64,000 bases of DNA from Myxocyprinus asiaticus (lineage: Eukaryota; Chordata; Actinopteri; Cypriniformes; Catostomidae). Each line of letters opens with the position of its first letter. Position 1 is the stretch's first letter. The DNA lies in contig NC_059393.1 in the NCBI RefSeq assembly GCF_019703515.2, forward strand, positions 14,702,501-14,766,500. Direction: 5' to 3'. Position numbers and translations under genes: made by a program. The notes below the pieces were generated by a model, which was not told the origin of the DNA, did not search any database, and saw only the letters and a program-made list of their open reading frames with translations. Below are positions 24,611 to 36,844 of this stretch, piece after piece.

Positions 24611-27590
24611 GGGGATGCCGCTTGTCTGTAATTCGGCTCACTGGGTTTGATTCCAGGGTACACAAAATTTTAGAAGCAAAATGTCGATTTTGCATGAATC
24701 AGGTTGGTTGTAGAGACCAGCATGGCTGGTGTCCCAATCAGGCTTCTTAATGAGCTTAACTAGCAAGCCCCATTGGTCAATCAGTTATTTGCTGATGATC
24801 AACATGGTAGACCACCACCAAACTAGCACTGACCAGCATTAACCAGCTTAGATCTGCATGAAAAGCAAGGTGTGCTATTTGAGATTCCACTAATACCCTG
24901 GGTTGCCATCAGAACAGCATGTTTTTCAGTGTCCAGTAAGTGACCTGCGTAGATAATGCCACGCATTCAGGTAGACTGGCCTGGAGACCTTCTGCGATGA
25001 TAAGTGTGACATCCACTATAAAGAGATTTCTGCAACTCTCCCTGTGTGTTTCTCCCCTTTTTCAAACAGTCATATTAGACAAGATATCAGCGTGACAGTG
25101 GCTGCCCCAAGGCTGTACATATTGATTCACTGACGGCTTACTGATAGACTCACTTTCATAGTCAAGGGTGCTTACCAACAACTACCCCTATCCATGGTTG
25201 GACAGATTACTTTAAGAAAGTATTCTGGGCTGAATACAAAATACTCTTTCTAAAATGTATTCATTAAAGTATTCCGAATACATCAAATTGACTTTTTTCT
25301 GTCTTAGTTTGGACTCTGATCCACTTCAAGTCATTTTTGCTCTTTCATTCTTTGCAGTACTTTCTTCCTTATTTTACCTATTCATATTATTGTCGTTAAT
25401 ACCTGCTGTTTATCAACAGTTCTTTCTTCAAGTTTCTGAGGTGGACGTGACTCAACAAATGCTTATCGAGAGGCAAGAGCCATCCGTCTTTACTCTGTCT
25501 TAGAGTATATTTACACAGCAACAATTGCGGGAAACAATGTATAATGCACGCAAATGTTATATTTATGGAAAAAATGTTGTCGGCTGTATTGATACTGTTG
25601 ACAGCTGACAGCTCTCTGATTGTTAAGACAACGGTGTGCCATGCGGGTGTCAGATATTCAATCCGGCAATCATTATACATGAATAAGATGTTGTATTTTC
25701 ATTCTTTAGTGCCTGACATCAAACCTTTTGATGACCGTGGTCCATTTTTAAAATATCACAAAAACGCAACCTTTTTTATGATTTGAACCGACAATTGTGT
25801 TTTCAAATGAGCCCAAATTTGGAGCTGAATACAGTTACTTCATTTTTGTATTCTGAATAACTGTGATGAGGGCGTGGCCAAGCCATGATTTGGCACAGCC
25901 GGCACTGAATCAGTTGGTTAGCAGGAGAGCGAGATAGCTGGAGACAATTGAGACTAAACAGATAGAAGAAATGTGGCAAATTCTCCAAAAAGCTTGGAAC
26001 ATCCTATCTGCCAACAACCAAGAAAAACTGTGTCCAGGTGTATCTAGGAGAATTGGTGCTGTTTTAAAGGCAAATTTGGTCACACCGAATATTGATTTAG
26101 CTTTTTTATGTTTACTGGACTTTGTATGACATTAACTGATAAATGAAAAATATTTGTGTCATTATATTTGAAGACATCCTCACTATGCAACATTTTTCAC
26201 AAGTGCCTAAAACTTTTGCACAGTACTGTATATATATTTACAGTATATGTTTGTTATGCTTTCAGTGCAGATCTATGAAAATAAGCCTATCTTTCCCATT
26301 GATTTTAATTAATCTGCACATCTTTAATTCACTTGACAGCCTTAAATTAGTAGGTGATTTTCAGTAGACTGCTTACATAAATGCAAGCATTCTCCCTGGA
26401 GACATATTATGTATTTGATTATGTTTATTATATAGTATTTTATTGATATTATATACAGTATTTTTATTGTGTATTGTATTAGCTCCCTACTTTAGAAACA
26501 TACCTCTTTTAATTCACACAAAGAGTTAGATTATTCTGGTGATGATGAAGTTTTGATTTTGAGGGAATCACAGAGACAGAGCACGACAGACAGAGCAGTA
26601 GAAATACATGCACAAATCGTTTTATCTAATGTTTGAAAACAGCCTGCCTGTTATATGTCTGCAAGCAGGAAAACTTTACCAAGAACAGTGGCTGAGATGG
26701 ATTGGAATTTGAATAATTGCCTCACTTTTACATACATTTAAATTTTTTTTAAACAATTTTCCAGATGACTGACTAGAACTTTATTTTTGAAGTTAAAGTA
26801 GACAGAATATTGCAGCACACTGAGCGCACAGGATGTGCGCATATCTAATACGTAATTCAAAATCTTCAAAAGCATTGCATTAAAAGAGGGAACCTTTGAT
26901 TGAGGGCTGGCACGAAGTCTGAGAGAATCACAGATTGAATATAAAACTGTAAAATAATGAAAACCTCATAAAGTCTTAAAATATTTTATGCAAATTCTAT
27001 TACAAAATTCCTGCTATTTTTCCAGTATTGAAATCTGTTCTTTCTCCAATGGACAAATATTTGTCAATTGGATATTTATGCAAACTGAGTGATATTTGAA
27101 TATTAATTTTCATATTTGGTTTTCATGGTGCATTTGAAGTGGAGGAAATCAATTGGCTTCCATCATTTGGAATATCTAAGTGTCATTCAAATTCAGTATG
27201 TAATTGGTTCAAAGGGCACAACATGATGAAAACTAGACCTGAATTTGTATATCTGTGAGAGGAGTGAATACACATTTCTTGGCTTAATTAAAGTTGGGAA
27301 ATCAACAGATGTGGTTTGAGCTCCAAGATTTTAGCTGTTGTGTTGATTAAGTTGCTGCTTATGAAGCTTTTAAGAATAAATGCTTTTCACCAATTAATAA
27401 TTTTAAATAGAAATGTTCAAAAAAAAAAAAAAAACTAACATAAACAATAAACAAACATGCAAATATAATCATGTCTGGTTTGTTTTTGCCCTGCAGCTCT
27501 TAATTCATCTTTTAATTTCCTTCATTATTTTTACACGCACTTTACAATTCCAGTCGATTTCAGTCGGACTAAAACAATAATTCGATTTTT
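24611..27590. other. Intergenic with repeat fragments
   Basis: Positions 24705-24850 are an inverted fragment of the GGTCTAGCTGG family ('gaccagcat', 'aaccagctta'). 'ggacagattactttaagaaagtattc' near 25200 and 'gctgaatacagttacttcatttttgtattctgaataact' near 25815 resemble the two ends of the hAT-like family seen at 41808. No gene was recognised. Confidence 0.4.
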
Positions 27591-28120
27591 TCAAGGAATA
27601 TTCTGTGTTCAAAACAAGTTAAGCTTAATTGACAGCTTTTGTGGCATAATGTTGATTACCACAAAAAAAGTATTTCTACTTGTCATGGTGCTTCTTCAAA
27701 AAACGCAAATATCTGGTTACAGTGAAGCACTTACAATGGAAGTAAATGGGAGCCAATCCGTCAACATTAAAATACTCACTGTTCTAAAAGAATAGTCTCA
27801 AGACGTAAAAAATATGCGTGTTAGCATGTAGTGCAATAAAATGGCTTAAATTCACTTCCATTGTAAGTGCTTCACTGTAAGCTCGATTTTTCCTTTTTTT
27901 AGGAAAGGCGAGGCAAGTCAAGGCAAGTTTATTTATATAGCACATTTCATACACAGTGGTAATTCAAAGTATTTTACTAGGAAATGACAAAGAAAATAAA
28001 AGATACATAAAAGAAATGGAGGGATGAGTCTAAATTATTTTAATTTAATAAACATTATTAAATTAAATAATAAACATTATGCCACAAATGCTGTCCCCAC
28101 AACCCACAATATTCCTTTAA
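27591..28120. mobile_element. TTAA-type MITE, family B copy 2, with an inserted repeat
   Basis: The left block 'gtgttcaaaacaagttaagctta...ttgtggcataatgttgattaccac' and the right block 'ttatgccacaaatgctgtcc...attcctttaa' match the copy at 2214. Positions 27900-28020 carry 'gcaagtttatttatatagcacatttcatacacag', a separate widespread fish repeat that appears to be inserted in it. Confidence 0.6.
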
Positions 28121-29949
28121 AATGCCATGTAAATGTTTTAGTCTGACTGAAATTGTATTGTTGCTAATTTTGGAAAGTCTGATTTTTGCAAAGTTCTAAA
28201 AAAAATCTAACAGACCTAGGTAATGCAACTGCTCGACTTCGTCGAGCATGTATACACGTTAACCGGACCACAGCTTGGCTTTGCGTTTTGCATGCGCTCC
28301 GAAAGACAGGTGATGTGTGACTTCCCTCAAATATTCAATAACACATTGTGTCATGTATACTTGGACAGACAGATAAAGACTGTAGCTTGACTGCGCAAAA
28401 ACCTGCTGTAGATCGATTGCAACTGCGCATTTAAACCTACTGTTTGGTAGGTAGATCAATAAATTCGACTTGAGCAAAAATTTGTAAATGAAGAACTTTC
28501 AAAGTCAAAATTCTTTGAAAGTCAAGTTGGTCCTGTCAAGTCACTAACCAGCTGTCAAAATTCTTTAAGTACTCACTGTCAGTCAAACTAGGGGATTGAC
28601 TGGATGGGCTGACAGAAATGTCAGGAGGAAGGTGCATACATCTTCTTTTAAAAAATTTCAGCAACATGCTCTAATTCTGAACTCAACTCATATTTATGCG
28701 ACTGAACCTTGAAAATCTACTCAAGCCAAAAACCAAAGTGAGGTTTCAACTTGAATTTGTCTTTTTATTTTTTTGTCCACAGCTTAGGTTGGATTTGGTT
28801 GGCAAATCTTAAATCAGCACTGGTGGTAAACTAAAAGTCTGTTGAGCTACAAATCTCTTTAAATTTGACCTGGAAGGTAACAGCTTATTATTACTCTATT
28901 TAAGCAACATGTTAATAGAGTTTGAACTTTGAGGATTCAGTGAATCTAGGATATGGGCCAAGTGGCATTTATAGCTTGTAAATGAAACCCATTAATATTG
29001 TGTCATAGTGGTAAAAGCAGTTTTACCATAGTCTTTAAAAATCAGAAGGCATATGTGGCCATTCCTAGCTCTCAGCAACAAAAAATAGGATTATGTTTAA
29101 AGCTAGCTAAAGCTTTACTTGGCTTTTATATTAAGAGCAAACCAGCTAAAGTTCTGCCTCTGGGGAGTACAACTGTGCAATATAAACTCTCCAACTGAAT
29201 TTACAGACGAAAAATTCTGCTAGGGATAAAACTCACTTTTTCAGCTTTGTGTTTGCTTTTCTCAGTTGCATATATCTGCCCTCTAAGGCACACACAGAAA
29301 TGTAGTGGTATCCCAGAATAGCTGTCTTGGCAAAAGGCAATGAAATCTCGAGGTTTTGCACCGAACCATTGAGAGATGCGTGAACCATTGAGAGATGTTT
29401 GAACCATTGAGAGATGCTTGAACCGTTGAGAGATGCCTCTCCACTTCCCTTGAAACTCAACAACCTGGTACATTGGTGCAGGGAACAGCTGTGTCATATT
29501 TATGAGTCCAATTATGCTTCCACGACTCTTGTTTGGAGCTCCAAAATAGCATGATATATTTGATGTGCTCATAGCTTGTTTTGTTTGCAAGAGATCTTAA
29601 TAAAGGTATATTGTTTGGTCTGCATGACTTAAGATATTTTATAGCCATAAGCTGTGAGAAGCTACAGTGACCCATCATGACCCTTATGTTTCTTCTTATT
29701 TTTGTCATCAGTTATGAACACTGGGGTGTTTAATGTCATATTCAACATTTGCTCTATATTAGTGTCATGTGTCTTACTTTGGTGTTGTTTTGTTTTTGCA
29801 TGGGTAGCACTGTGCACTCAAAGCAGATTTTGTAGTTTCAGGCTGGGATATTATATACACATTATACATTTATTTACATATTTACTTATATATACAGGTA
29901 CATAAACAGTTACTTATAAATAATTATTTCACCATGTAGTATAGTTCAG
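28121..29949. other. Intergenic with one minisatellite
   Basis: Apart from the minisatellite at 29363-29438, no gene or repeat was recognised. Frames of up to 129 codons over the minisatellite are repeat artefacts. Confidence 0.4.
29363..29438. repeat. Four-copy 19-bp minisatellite
   Basis: Four direct units of GAACCATTGAGAGATGNNT follow each other without gaps. The units differ in the last three bases and at one C/G position. Confidence 0.85.
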
Positions 29950-30370
29950 GATAGGCCATGTCCACACTAATATGTTTTTGGTTGAAAATAAAAATTTTTT
30001 TGCTAAGTTTACAGTTCTCATCCACACTGAAACAGCATTTTCCTCCACTGGAAACAAAAACTTAAAAAAATGCTCTTTAGTACCGCAAACTTAGTTTTCA
30101 GCAAAAACATACAAGGGGCCGCGCAGACCGAATGTGCTCTTGCGCTAAACAAAGCAAGACGCTGCACAACGCATAAAACAGAATGTAGGTGTCTCGAGAT
30201 GCACTTTTAAAATAGCGAGTGTCACCCAAAGTGCTTCCATTGTTCTTAAACATTCAGCAAAAACCTACAGCAGTGAATTAATGAATTAATGTAGTGATTA
30301 AATATTTTGGTGTCGTCATCAACAAAGCCACACAAGGACCAGTTTTTGGTGTTATGAGCGTTGCCATAGA
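29950..30370. repeat. Dispersed repeat with a 'ccatgtccacactaatatg' start
   Basis: The series 'tgtccacac', 'gtttttggttgaaaataaa', 'gtttacagttctcatccacact', 'cattttcctccactgg' and 'agtaccgcaaactt' is a diverged version of a fish interspersed repeat that I recognise by its 'CTGTCCACACGG...GTTTTC' pattern. Boundaries are approximate. Confidence 0.45.
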
Positions 30371-30595
30371 AAAAAAAAAAAAACATCTCAGTCCGAGGAT
30401 GTGAACAGCTCAGAGTAGAATCTCTGAATTGTCATCTTGTAATATGTTAGACCGGCACATCCGGGAACTTTGGCTTGCAACACGTCCCCGCCCCTTTTTG
30501 GGGGAAAACAAATGACACTCGCCATAGACTTTAATGTAAAATAGCAATACAAACCAAAACCAAAACCAAACCACCAGAATTAAATTAGTTTATAA

Positions 30596-31540
30596 ATGAC
30601 ACAAGACACTATGTCAAGTAAATATATGTCCACTCTGCCTGCCATAGAATGCACAAGATACACCGAAAAGTTTAATTTGATCCATCTTCAATCATGTCCC
30701 TTCAGTCTCCCAGCATCAAGCTGGTGTATTAACCCCACTCAGTGGCCAGAGATACGGACATCTATTTTTACCTTATTCAGTCCCCAGGTAAGCAAATTGC
30801 CAGTGAAATGTTTTACTTCTCAGTCCTGCTCTACAAAGATGTTTACCTGTCATGCAGACTATGCTGATTTCATAACCTGGACCCCGCAGCAAAGCACCTT
30901 CCGTGTCCCTCGAAATAAGGATTTCATGTTGAAGACAGTAGATACCATTAGCAGGTTCTGGGCAAGGCATATATACCCTTGTCTGACTGGAGTCTCACTC
31001 ACCAGGATGGACCAGGAGGTTGAGGTAAACCAACTTACAGTTAAACACTTATCAGAGTAAAGACAGTGGATTTATGATAAAAACAAAACTTTATCATTAA
31101 ATACATTCTAATTAATGCAAAATACATTCCTTTGTTTGGGCTTCATGTAGAACTGTGTGATATGGAAGCAATTAATATGACAATCACAAAAATTATTTCA
31201 ATATTGATGTATATTACGATACTGGCCAAAGTATCCAAAATCAAGTGTTGAATAATCCACTTGATGTTCAGCACCCTGAACACAATTGTGATATCAAACC
31301 AAAACACAAATGATTTAACCTTAAACACATCACATCTCATTTTGAGAGAAATTAGTCAACAGAACTGCAGACCACAGTATCATAATTTTACCACAATGTA
31401 ATCCCATTGAAAGACTATAAATGATAACAATGAGCAATGACAGGTAATTAAAATGACTTGTATCACAATTAATTTGTTGTGTTTTCAGGAGATGGAAGCA
31501 GAGTCTACAGAGAGTGCAGGGAAAGCAGTGCTCCAAGGTA
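30596..31540 (+). pseudogene. YqaJ-type exonuclease gene of a DNA transposon, decayed
   Basis: INPTQWPEI, after a 1-base shift DIYFYLIQSPG, and then MFTCHADYADFITWTPQQST and ISRFWARHIYPCLTG match the flanks of the YqaJ/lambda-exonuclease-like domain in repetitive fish proteins ('WPEI.YGDIY.YLI', 'CDFVVWT', 'FF...ILPELL'). A perfect donor (CCCAG|GTAAGC) at 30786 and an acceptor-like tttacttctcag at 30823 remain only about 37 nt apart. The segment holding the catalytic Asp, Glu and Lys is therefore missing, probably deleted. A candidate last exon (tttcag|GAGATGGAAGC...CAAG|gtag, about 31492-31540) adds a Glu-rich tail. It cannot make an active nuclease. Its neighbour is the convergent THAP-DDE transposase. 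Confidence 0.6.
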
Positions 31541-32264
31541 GTTGCAGGTAGATAAAGGACATGGTATATGAACTAAGAAGCCACTGTATTAAGTATATAT
31601 GTTAAAATTTATGACTAGAAGTATATACATAGTTACAGGCTGGCTTGTGCAGGTAAAGCAATGCAAATGGCATAACAGATATGAATATCAGAATACCAAA
31701 ATAAAACTAAACATAACATTTTCACTGCAAAGTGCACAAAATAAAAAAATGTGAATCTAATGGAAGTGCTCTTCCAAAATGCAGTGTTCATTTTTATGTT
31801 TTATTTTGTGCACTCTGCTGTCAAAATTAAGTTCTGTCTTGAACTTATCCTTGAAGCAGTATGATTTTGATACGTGGTCCATCATGCATATTGTATTTGT
31901 ATTCTATGAAAGAGTGCACAGTATTTTCTAAAGGGTGGGAATCCTGAGGAGAAAGTTTAGTTTTATTCGTTTGAACTTCATTTCAACCAGCATCTCCCTT
32001 AATCTGTATGTGCCTTATGATTTCTCATTCCCAACCCTGTCACGGTTGAACACAACACTTGATGACATATTGACTAAAGCAGTGCAAACTTGTACATTTT
32101 TGTCAGCTGTTGCCTCATCTTTGCATTCCATTTCATCCCGCAGAGACTTCACAATCTGTACAAGAATTGGGCCGTCTAGGATGTGAAACCTTTTCTTCAA
32201 GGCTTCAGTCACACGCTCTATGAGGAAAAAGCACCTCCACATGTTTGTGAAATTATTACAACTA

Positions 32265-32345
32265 GGGCTGGGTAAAAAATCCATACTATGGTAGAAGAAG
32301 ATACTAGCGCTCATGGATAATATCCTTCAATATATCTTCAATGCA
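32265..32345 (+). mobile_element. hAT-type left end fragment
   Basis: TAGGGCTGGGTAAAAAATCC has the form of hAT ends common in fish. No partner end or target duplication was found. Confidence 0.35.
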
Positions 32346-32514
32346 TGGGCAGCAGACAGAGCCACAGAATAAAACTGTGTGCTGAAACACATTTGTTCGT
32401 ACCATTTGGCTTTCATTTTTTTCTCAATGTTATAGTTTTCCTACATTGCTTGAAAATGTAAAACATGAACTAGAGCCTTGATTGCTGAAATGCATAGAAA
32501 CATTGGTGTGGTGT

Positions 32515-32700
32515 GGTGTGGGTGTGGTGGCGTAGTGGGCTAAAGCACATAACTAGTCAAATGCTGATCCCCAACAGCCACCACCATTGTGTCCTTGAGC
32601 AAGGCACTTAACTCCAGGTTGCTCTGGGGGTATTGTCCCTGTAATAAGTGCACTGTAAGTCACTTTGGATAAAAGTGTCTGCTAAATGCATAAATGTAAA
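32515..32700 (+). mobile_element. tRNA-derived V-type SINE
   Basis: A tRNA-like head 'ggtggcgtagtgggctaaagcac' is followed by 'gtccttgagcaaggcacttaactcc'. The element ends in GTCACTTTGGATAAAAGTGT and 'ctgctaaatgcataaatgtaa', the tail of fish V-SINE-type elements. It is inserted in the last intron of the fossil transposase gene. Confidence 0.85.
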
Positions 32701-34093
32701 CCTTGTTCATTTATTGTAACTTTTGTTAAGATCCTGGAAAAGGGATTCATCACCACAGCAGTGCCTTAGAATCTTAAAAGATGAGTTCTTCTTATACTTC
32801 CTTGTGGCTCTCGTGTTCAGTTTATTCAAGAAATGAATTACCGCAATAATAAAGTCTAGGCTATTTATTATAGTTTGTTTATGTTGTCAGACAAACCCAG
32901 AATATTGCACTTTTTACTGAAATGTTGTCGGCCCCTTATTGTTTGTGAACATTTCACTGTGGAGAAAAGGGACCTATATATGCTCAGTATACAATGAATA
33001 GGATATCTACTTTGTACAATCATAAAATACTTGTTTGAATACAAGTGAAATTGTATTCTTGTGATAAATTTACCAATATGTATCCGAACGCTGGATTTCA
33101 CCCTGGATTCTTCAACCTCTCTCCCCGACAGCTGCTGGGGTAATTAGACTGACACCTAACAGAGCGAAGATCTCCTGAAGGGTAAACCACTGATCGGCCA
33201 AGATCTGGAACACATGAATAACACATATTCCAAATTATTTTTAAAATATCTTTAAAGAGTATCCAGGGCGCCTCTGCATAGCAATGCAAAAAAGGGGGAG
33301 ACTGTGGTCCTCAACTTGGACTTTCAATTCAGAAAACAAGTCATCTTACCCAGGATACAATGTATAGTATGTATACATGTCTAATACTATTCATTATGCA
33401 ACCTTGACCTATTCACCTCAAGCTTACTCTAATATGTGATATGGCCAGATTTGGATATTTTGTTAAGTAATAAGAGGGCTTAGACCATGTAGAAAAATGT
33501 GTGCTAGGCAACAAATTCACATTATAAAAGGAAAATGAGCGTGCACAGTCATATGCCTCAACAAACCTTTGCTGGAGAATGTCTTTGCACCTACGGGCTC
33601 TTCATCAGGTTTGACCCAATAAAGAACCCTGACACATTCAAAACAGCTATGTTAGAGCACATAAGCATGCAGCTCTTTTTCCTTTTATGAGGTTTAGATC
33701 AATAAATAGTCTATATTACCTGGTCTCCAGGTTGGTGGTACAGTGGGGATATGAATCCTGATTGTTTGATGATCTTGATATCAGACGCTTAGTGGCACTG
33801 TGAAAACGGCTGATTTTTCTTGAAACAGAAAGGGTCTGTCTTCGGTGGGGGAAAATGAAGGGCACGCAAGCAGGATGAAGTCTGTCATTTATTTGGAACC
33901 CTGAAATCACGATACATCAAAGTTAGCTAAGGTTAGCATTAACGTGTAGGCCTAACGTAGCGACGGGCTTTCAGTAATCTAAACACAGGGATAGTATTTA
34001 TAGCTAGCTATCTGCCCATAGCATTTAATTGTTAATCAGACATAGCGTTAGCTAAGTTAGCTCTTACCTGGTATGAAATGTTTTCCACACACA

Positions 34094-34841
34094 CACTGAA
34101 AACCCTATTAAGTTCATTGCACTCATTTGATTGAGTAAACTCGTTCCCTCAATTTCATTGAGTAATGGGGTCTCCCAAAACTTGAGTATTTAAGTTCAGT
34201 TAACTTGGTTTTCAAGTAGAGTGAACTTAAATATTTAAGTTGAGTTAATTACATGCAAGTAGACTTAACTCAGATTTGAATTTAAATATTGTTGTTTCTA
34301 CTGTTGTACATTTTAACTGAATTGATTACATTTTAGATCAAACAACAGCACAGCTCAAATAAAGATGATAACTGATTCTAGGTCAGTTATTAAATCATTC
34401 TTTACAGAAATGCATATATGCACTTCAGCTGTACATGCACAAAGGGAACTGAGATAGTGTGACCAAGGTCCAACTTGAAAAAAGAGACACAGATCACCCT
34501 AATGGTGACATTTCACCAAATATCTATTTGCAGCAAAGCATAAATAAAACAACAAAAGAGCTAAAACATATTTGAATTCTTAATAACAATTATTTAAATT
34601 CCCCAATCTGTTCCCTCTGACCAAGGAAACATAATTCAAGCAGCAAGGGATTGTGGGTATTCCCCGTAACCTCAATTTTGTACTCAGTAGTTTGAGTTAT
34701 TAACACTCTATGGATTTTTAAGAAAAATAAGTTCAATGAACTTAAATATTTGAGTTATGAGTCCAAAACTTGACATTTTCAGTAATACTTAATTAAGACA
34801 ACTTGATTGTTACAGTAATGACAACTTTAGGGTTTACAGTG
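34094..34841. mobile_element. 748-bp MITE inserted in the THAP exon
   Basis: The ends are CACTGAAAACCCTATTAAGTT and, at the right, 'caactttagggtttacagtg'; these are imperfect inverted repeats. A CA dinucleotide flanks both sides, consistent with a 2-bp target duplication. Removing the element and one CA rejoins the THAP reading frame through VCGKHF. There is no coding capacity. The interior is rich in 'cttgagt' and 'aagttga' motifs. Confidence 0.7.
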
Positions 34842-34904
34842 CATAAGTGTGTGAAGATGCGGGTCCCATAGTTTCCCATTGCCTTCCTTTGTATAGCTTG
34901 GAGC

Positions 34905-36844
34905 TAGGGCTGCAACTAACGGTTATTTTGATAATCGATTAATCTAACGATTATTAGAACGATAATTCGACTATTCGCGATTATTGCAACAATTAATCAT
35001 TAGCTCTTAACCGATTATTCAGCTTGTGCCCCAACTTAAAAGGTTGTATTAAACGTGCTTACTAACAATAAAGAGGACAAAATTATCTTTTAAAAATACC
35101 TCTAAATGACATTCACTGAAGTAAATGGAAAAAAAAATTTTTTTTATTAAGTTTAATTCAGTAAAGAAATTCACTGTAAAAAATCCTATTGTTATCAAGT
35201 GTTTTTGTTTTCCATTTAAATTGTCTAAAAATCCTTAAAACAACATAAATTTACTTGAGAAGCAACATATAAGATATTTACACTTGCTTTATGAGAATGT
35301 ATCTTAAATATAAGTGTATTTTGTATACAAGAGTATTTTTTCACTTGGTTATACTTCTGCGAGTGCAGTAAAGACTTATATAATATACTTATATTTAAGA
35401 TCTATTCTCTAAGAGCAAGTCTAAATATCTTATATGCTGCTTCTCAGGTGAATGCATCTTTTTTAAAGGATTTTTAGGTATTTAAAAATATTTGTATTTT
35501 TAATATTATATTCAACATATCTCAGATAACAATTTTTTCTTCTGCAGTATAGCTGCTAAAGAAAATGTACATTGTTTTAAAGGAGTTTTAGACATTTATA
35601 TTGGAAAACAAGCCAAAATCCGGATCCGAATCCGAATCCGAATCTGAAATGACTTTATTGCCAAGTTTTCACATACAAGGAATTTGCCTTGGTGTTGGAT
35701 GCATACAATAACAATAAACAATAAACATAGTAAGGTAAATAATAAACAATATTTAAGATACAATACATATAGAAAAAGTAAACTGACTGGTTTTAATAAA
35801 GGAGCTGTACAGTTGTGCAAAATATGTGCAGAATATGAACCATAGAATGTGCAAATGTTCCCAGTTCACAGAAACGTTCACAGTTTGAGTATAATAAAAA
35901 GTGCAATAGAACAGATAAATGTTCTTTAAGTTGATGCAAGACAGATGTGGAAACTATGTTAATGGAACGTGTAGTGTCTATGGAGGTGGGATAAGAGACC
36001 GTGTCAGGGGGGTCCTAGGCCTTGTTTATGAGGCCATAACAAAACAAAAACTAATCGAAAATGTATTTTGTTGCAGTGTATAATGGAGTGAAGACTACCT
36101 CTCTCACCTTTCTGTTCACTTCAATCCATCTTTACCTCACAAAAAAGCAAATTCTCTCTTATTAATAAAGCTGCGTATTGCCAATTTTCTTCACGATAAG
36201 AAATGCACAGTGACATATATTATGATTCAATAAGTCGCGAGCCATCATGTTATAGTCTAGCTGCATTAAGTGTGCGCGCTCGAGGGATGAATGTCCCCGC
36301 GACAGAGTGTGCCTCATCCGGGTGCAGTTTCAATCTCTCCCCCTTAGATCGTGACATTCACGCAACTCATAGAAGAGGCGCTGACCACACAGAGAAATGC
36401 CAGTTTCTGAGTTTGACATTATTTACATGACCTGCTTCCATATTATTTTAACTTTAATAAAGCTATAATGCATTAAATATAACTGCATTAAAGATGTAAG
36501 ATCGGGGTGTTTCCTTTAAAGAGCTCCGGCTCCGCTTATTCCACAACAAGAGTGCTTCCTGTATTTACCTATTTGGTATTTTTGCATTATAATTCCCTCA
36601 TACTTTGCGATCTACATCACCTGAAGCTGTGAAAGTTTAGAGTGCATCTGGACTGTGAGCTGTGTAATCTTCCTCTCCTCAGTCAGGCGTGAGCTGCAGT
36701 GCTGCTCTCGCATGTCATCATTGGAGTTTAATGTGATCTCGTGTTACGTTAAATGAGATCAAACGACTATTCGACAAGAAAATTTGTGTCGACAATTTAT
36801 TATTTCGACGTTGTCAATAACATCGACTAATCGTTTCAACCCTA
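34905..36844. mobile_element. hAT-like element with perfect 8-bp target duplication
   Basis: The left terminus TAGGGCTGCAAC and right terminus GTTTCAACCCTA match at 10 of 12 positions when inverted. CTTGGAGC lies directly outside both ends (34897-34904 and 36845-36852). Internal 'gataatcgattaatc' and 'tcgactaatcgtt' blocks are typical of a frequent fish hAT family. No transposase frame was found, so it is non-autonomous. It contains an inverted pair at about 35200-35480 and a LINE-tail-like insertion at 35622-36010. Confidence 0.88.
35622..36010 (-). mobile_element. Retroposon 3' tail with (GGATTC)n end
   Basis: 'tgactttattgccaagttttcacatacaaggaatttgccttggtg' is a recognisable fish retroposon 3' segment. 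It is reversed here, with a short hexamer run (about four GAATCC units) at the end that would be its 3' terminus. It is nested in the hAT element. The 5' limit is uncertain. Confidence 0.55.

Noticed and set aside
29363..29438. Regularly spaced repeats resembling a mini CRISPR array.
   Set aside because: Units are directly adjacent without spacers and the genome is vertebrate.
29201..29590. A 129-codon - strand frame.
   Set aside because: It runs through the four-copy 19-bp minisatellite (repeated LNGS peptides) with no domain.
30596..31060. A 154-codon open frame taken as a real host gene.
   Set aside because: Only parts of it match YqaJ-protein motifs and others match in shifted frames or across splice-like sites, so it is a decayed gene rather than an intact one.
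32868..33101. Continuing the transposase frame beyond VRIHI into GKFITRIQF as coding.
   Set aside because: A GTAAAT donor lies exactly at VRIHI, and the expected next residues (ERV...HILDG) are found in the downstream exon at 32217.
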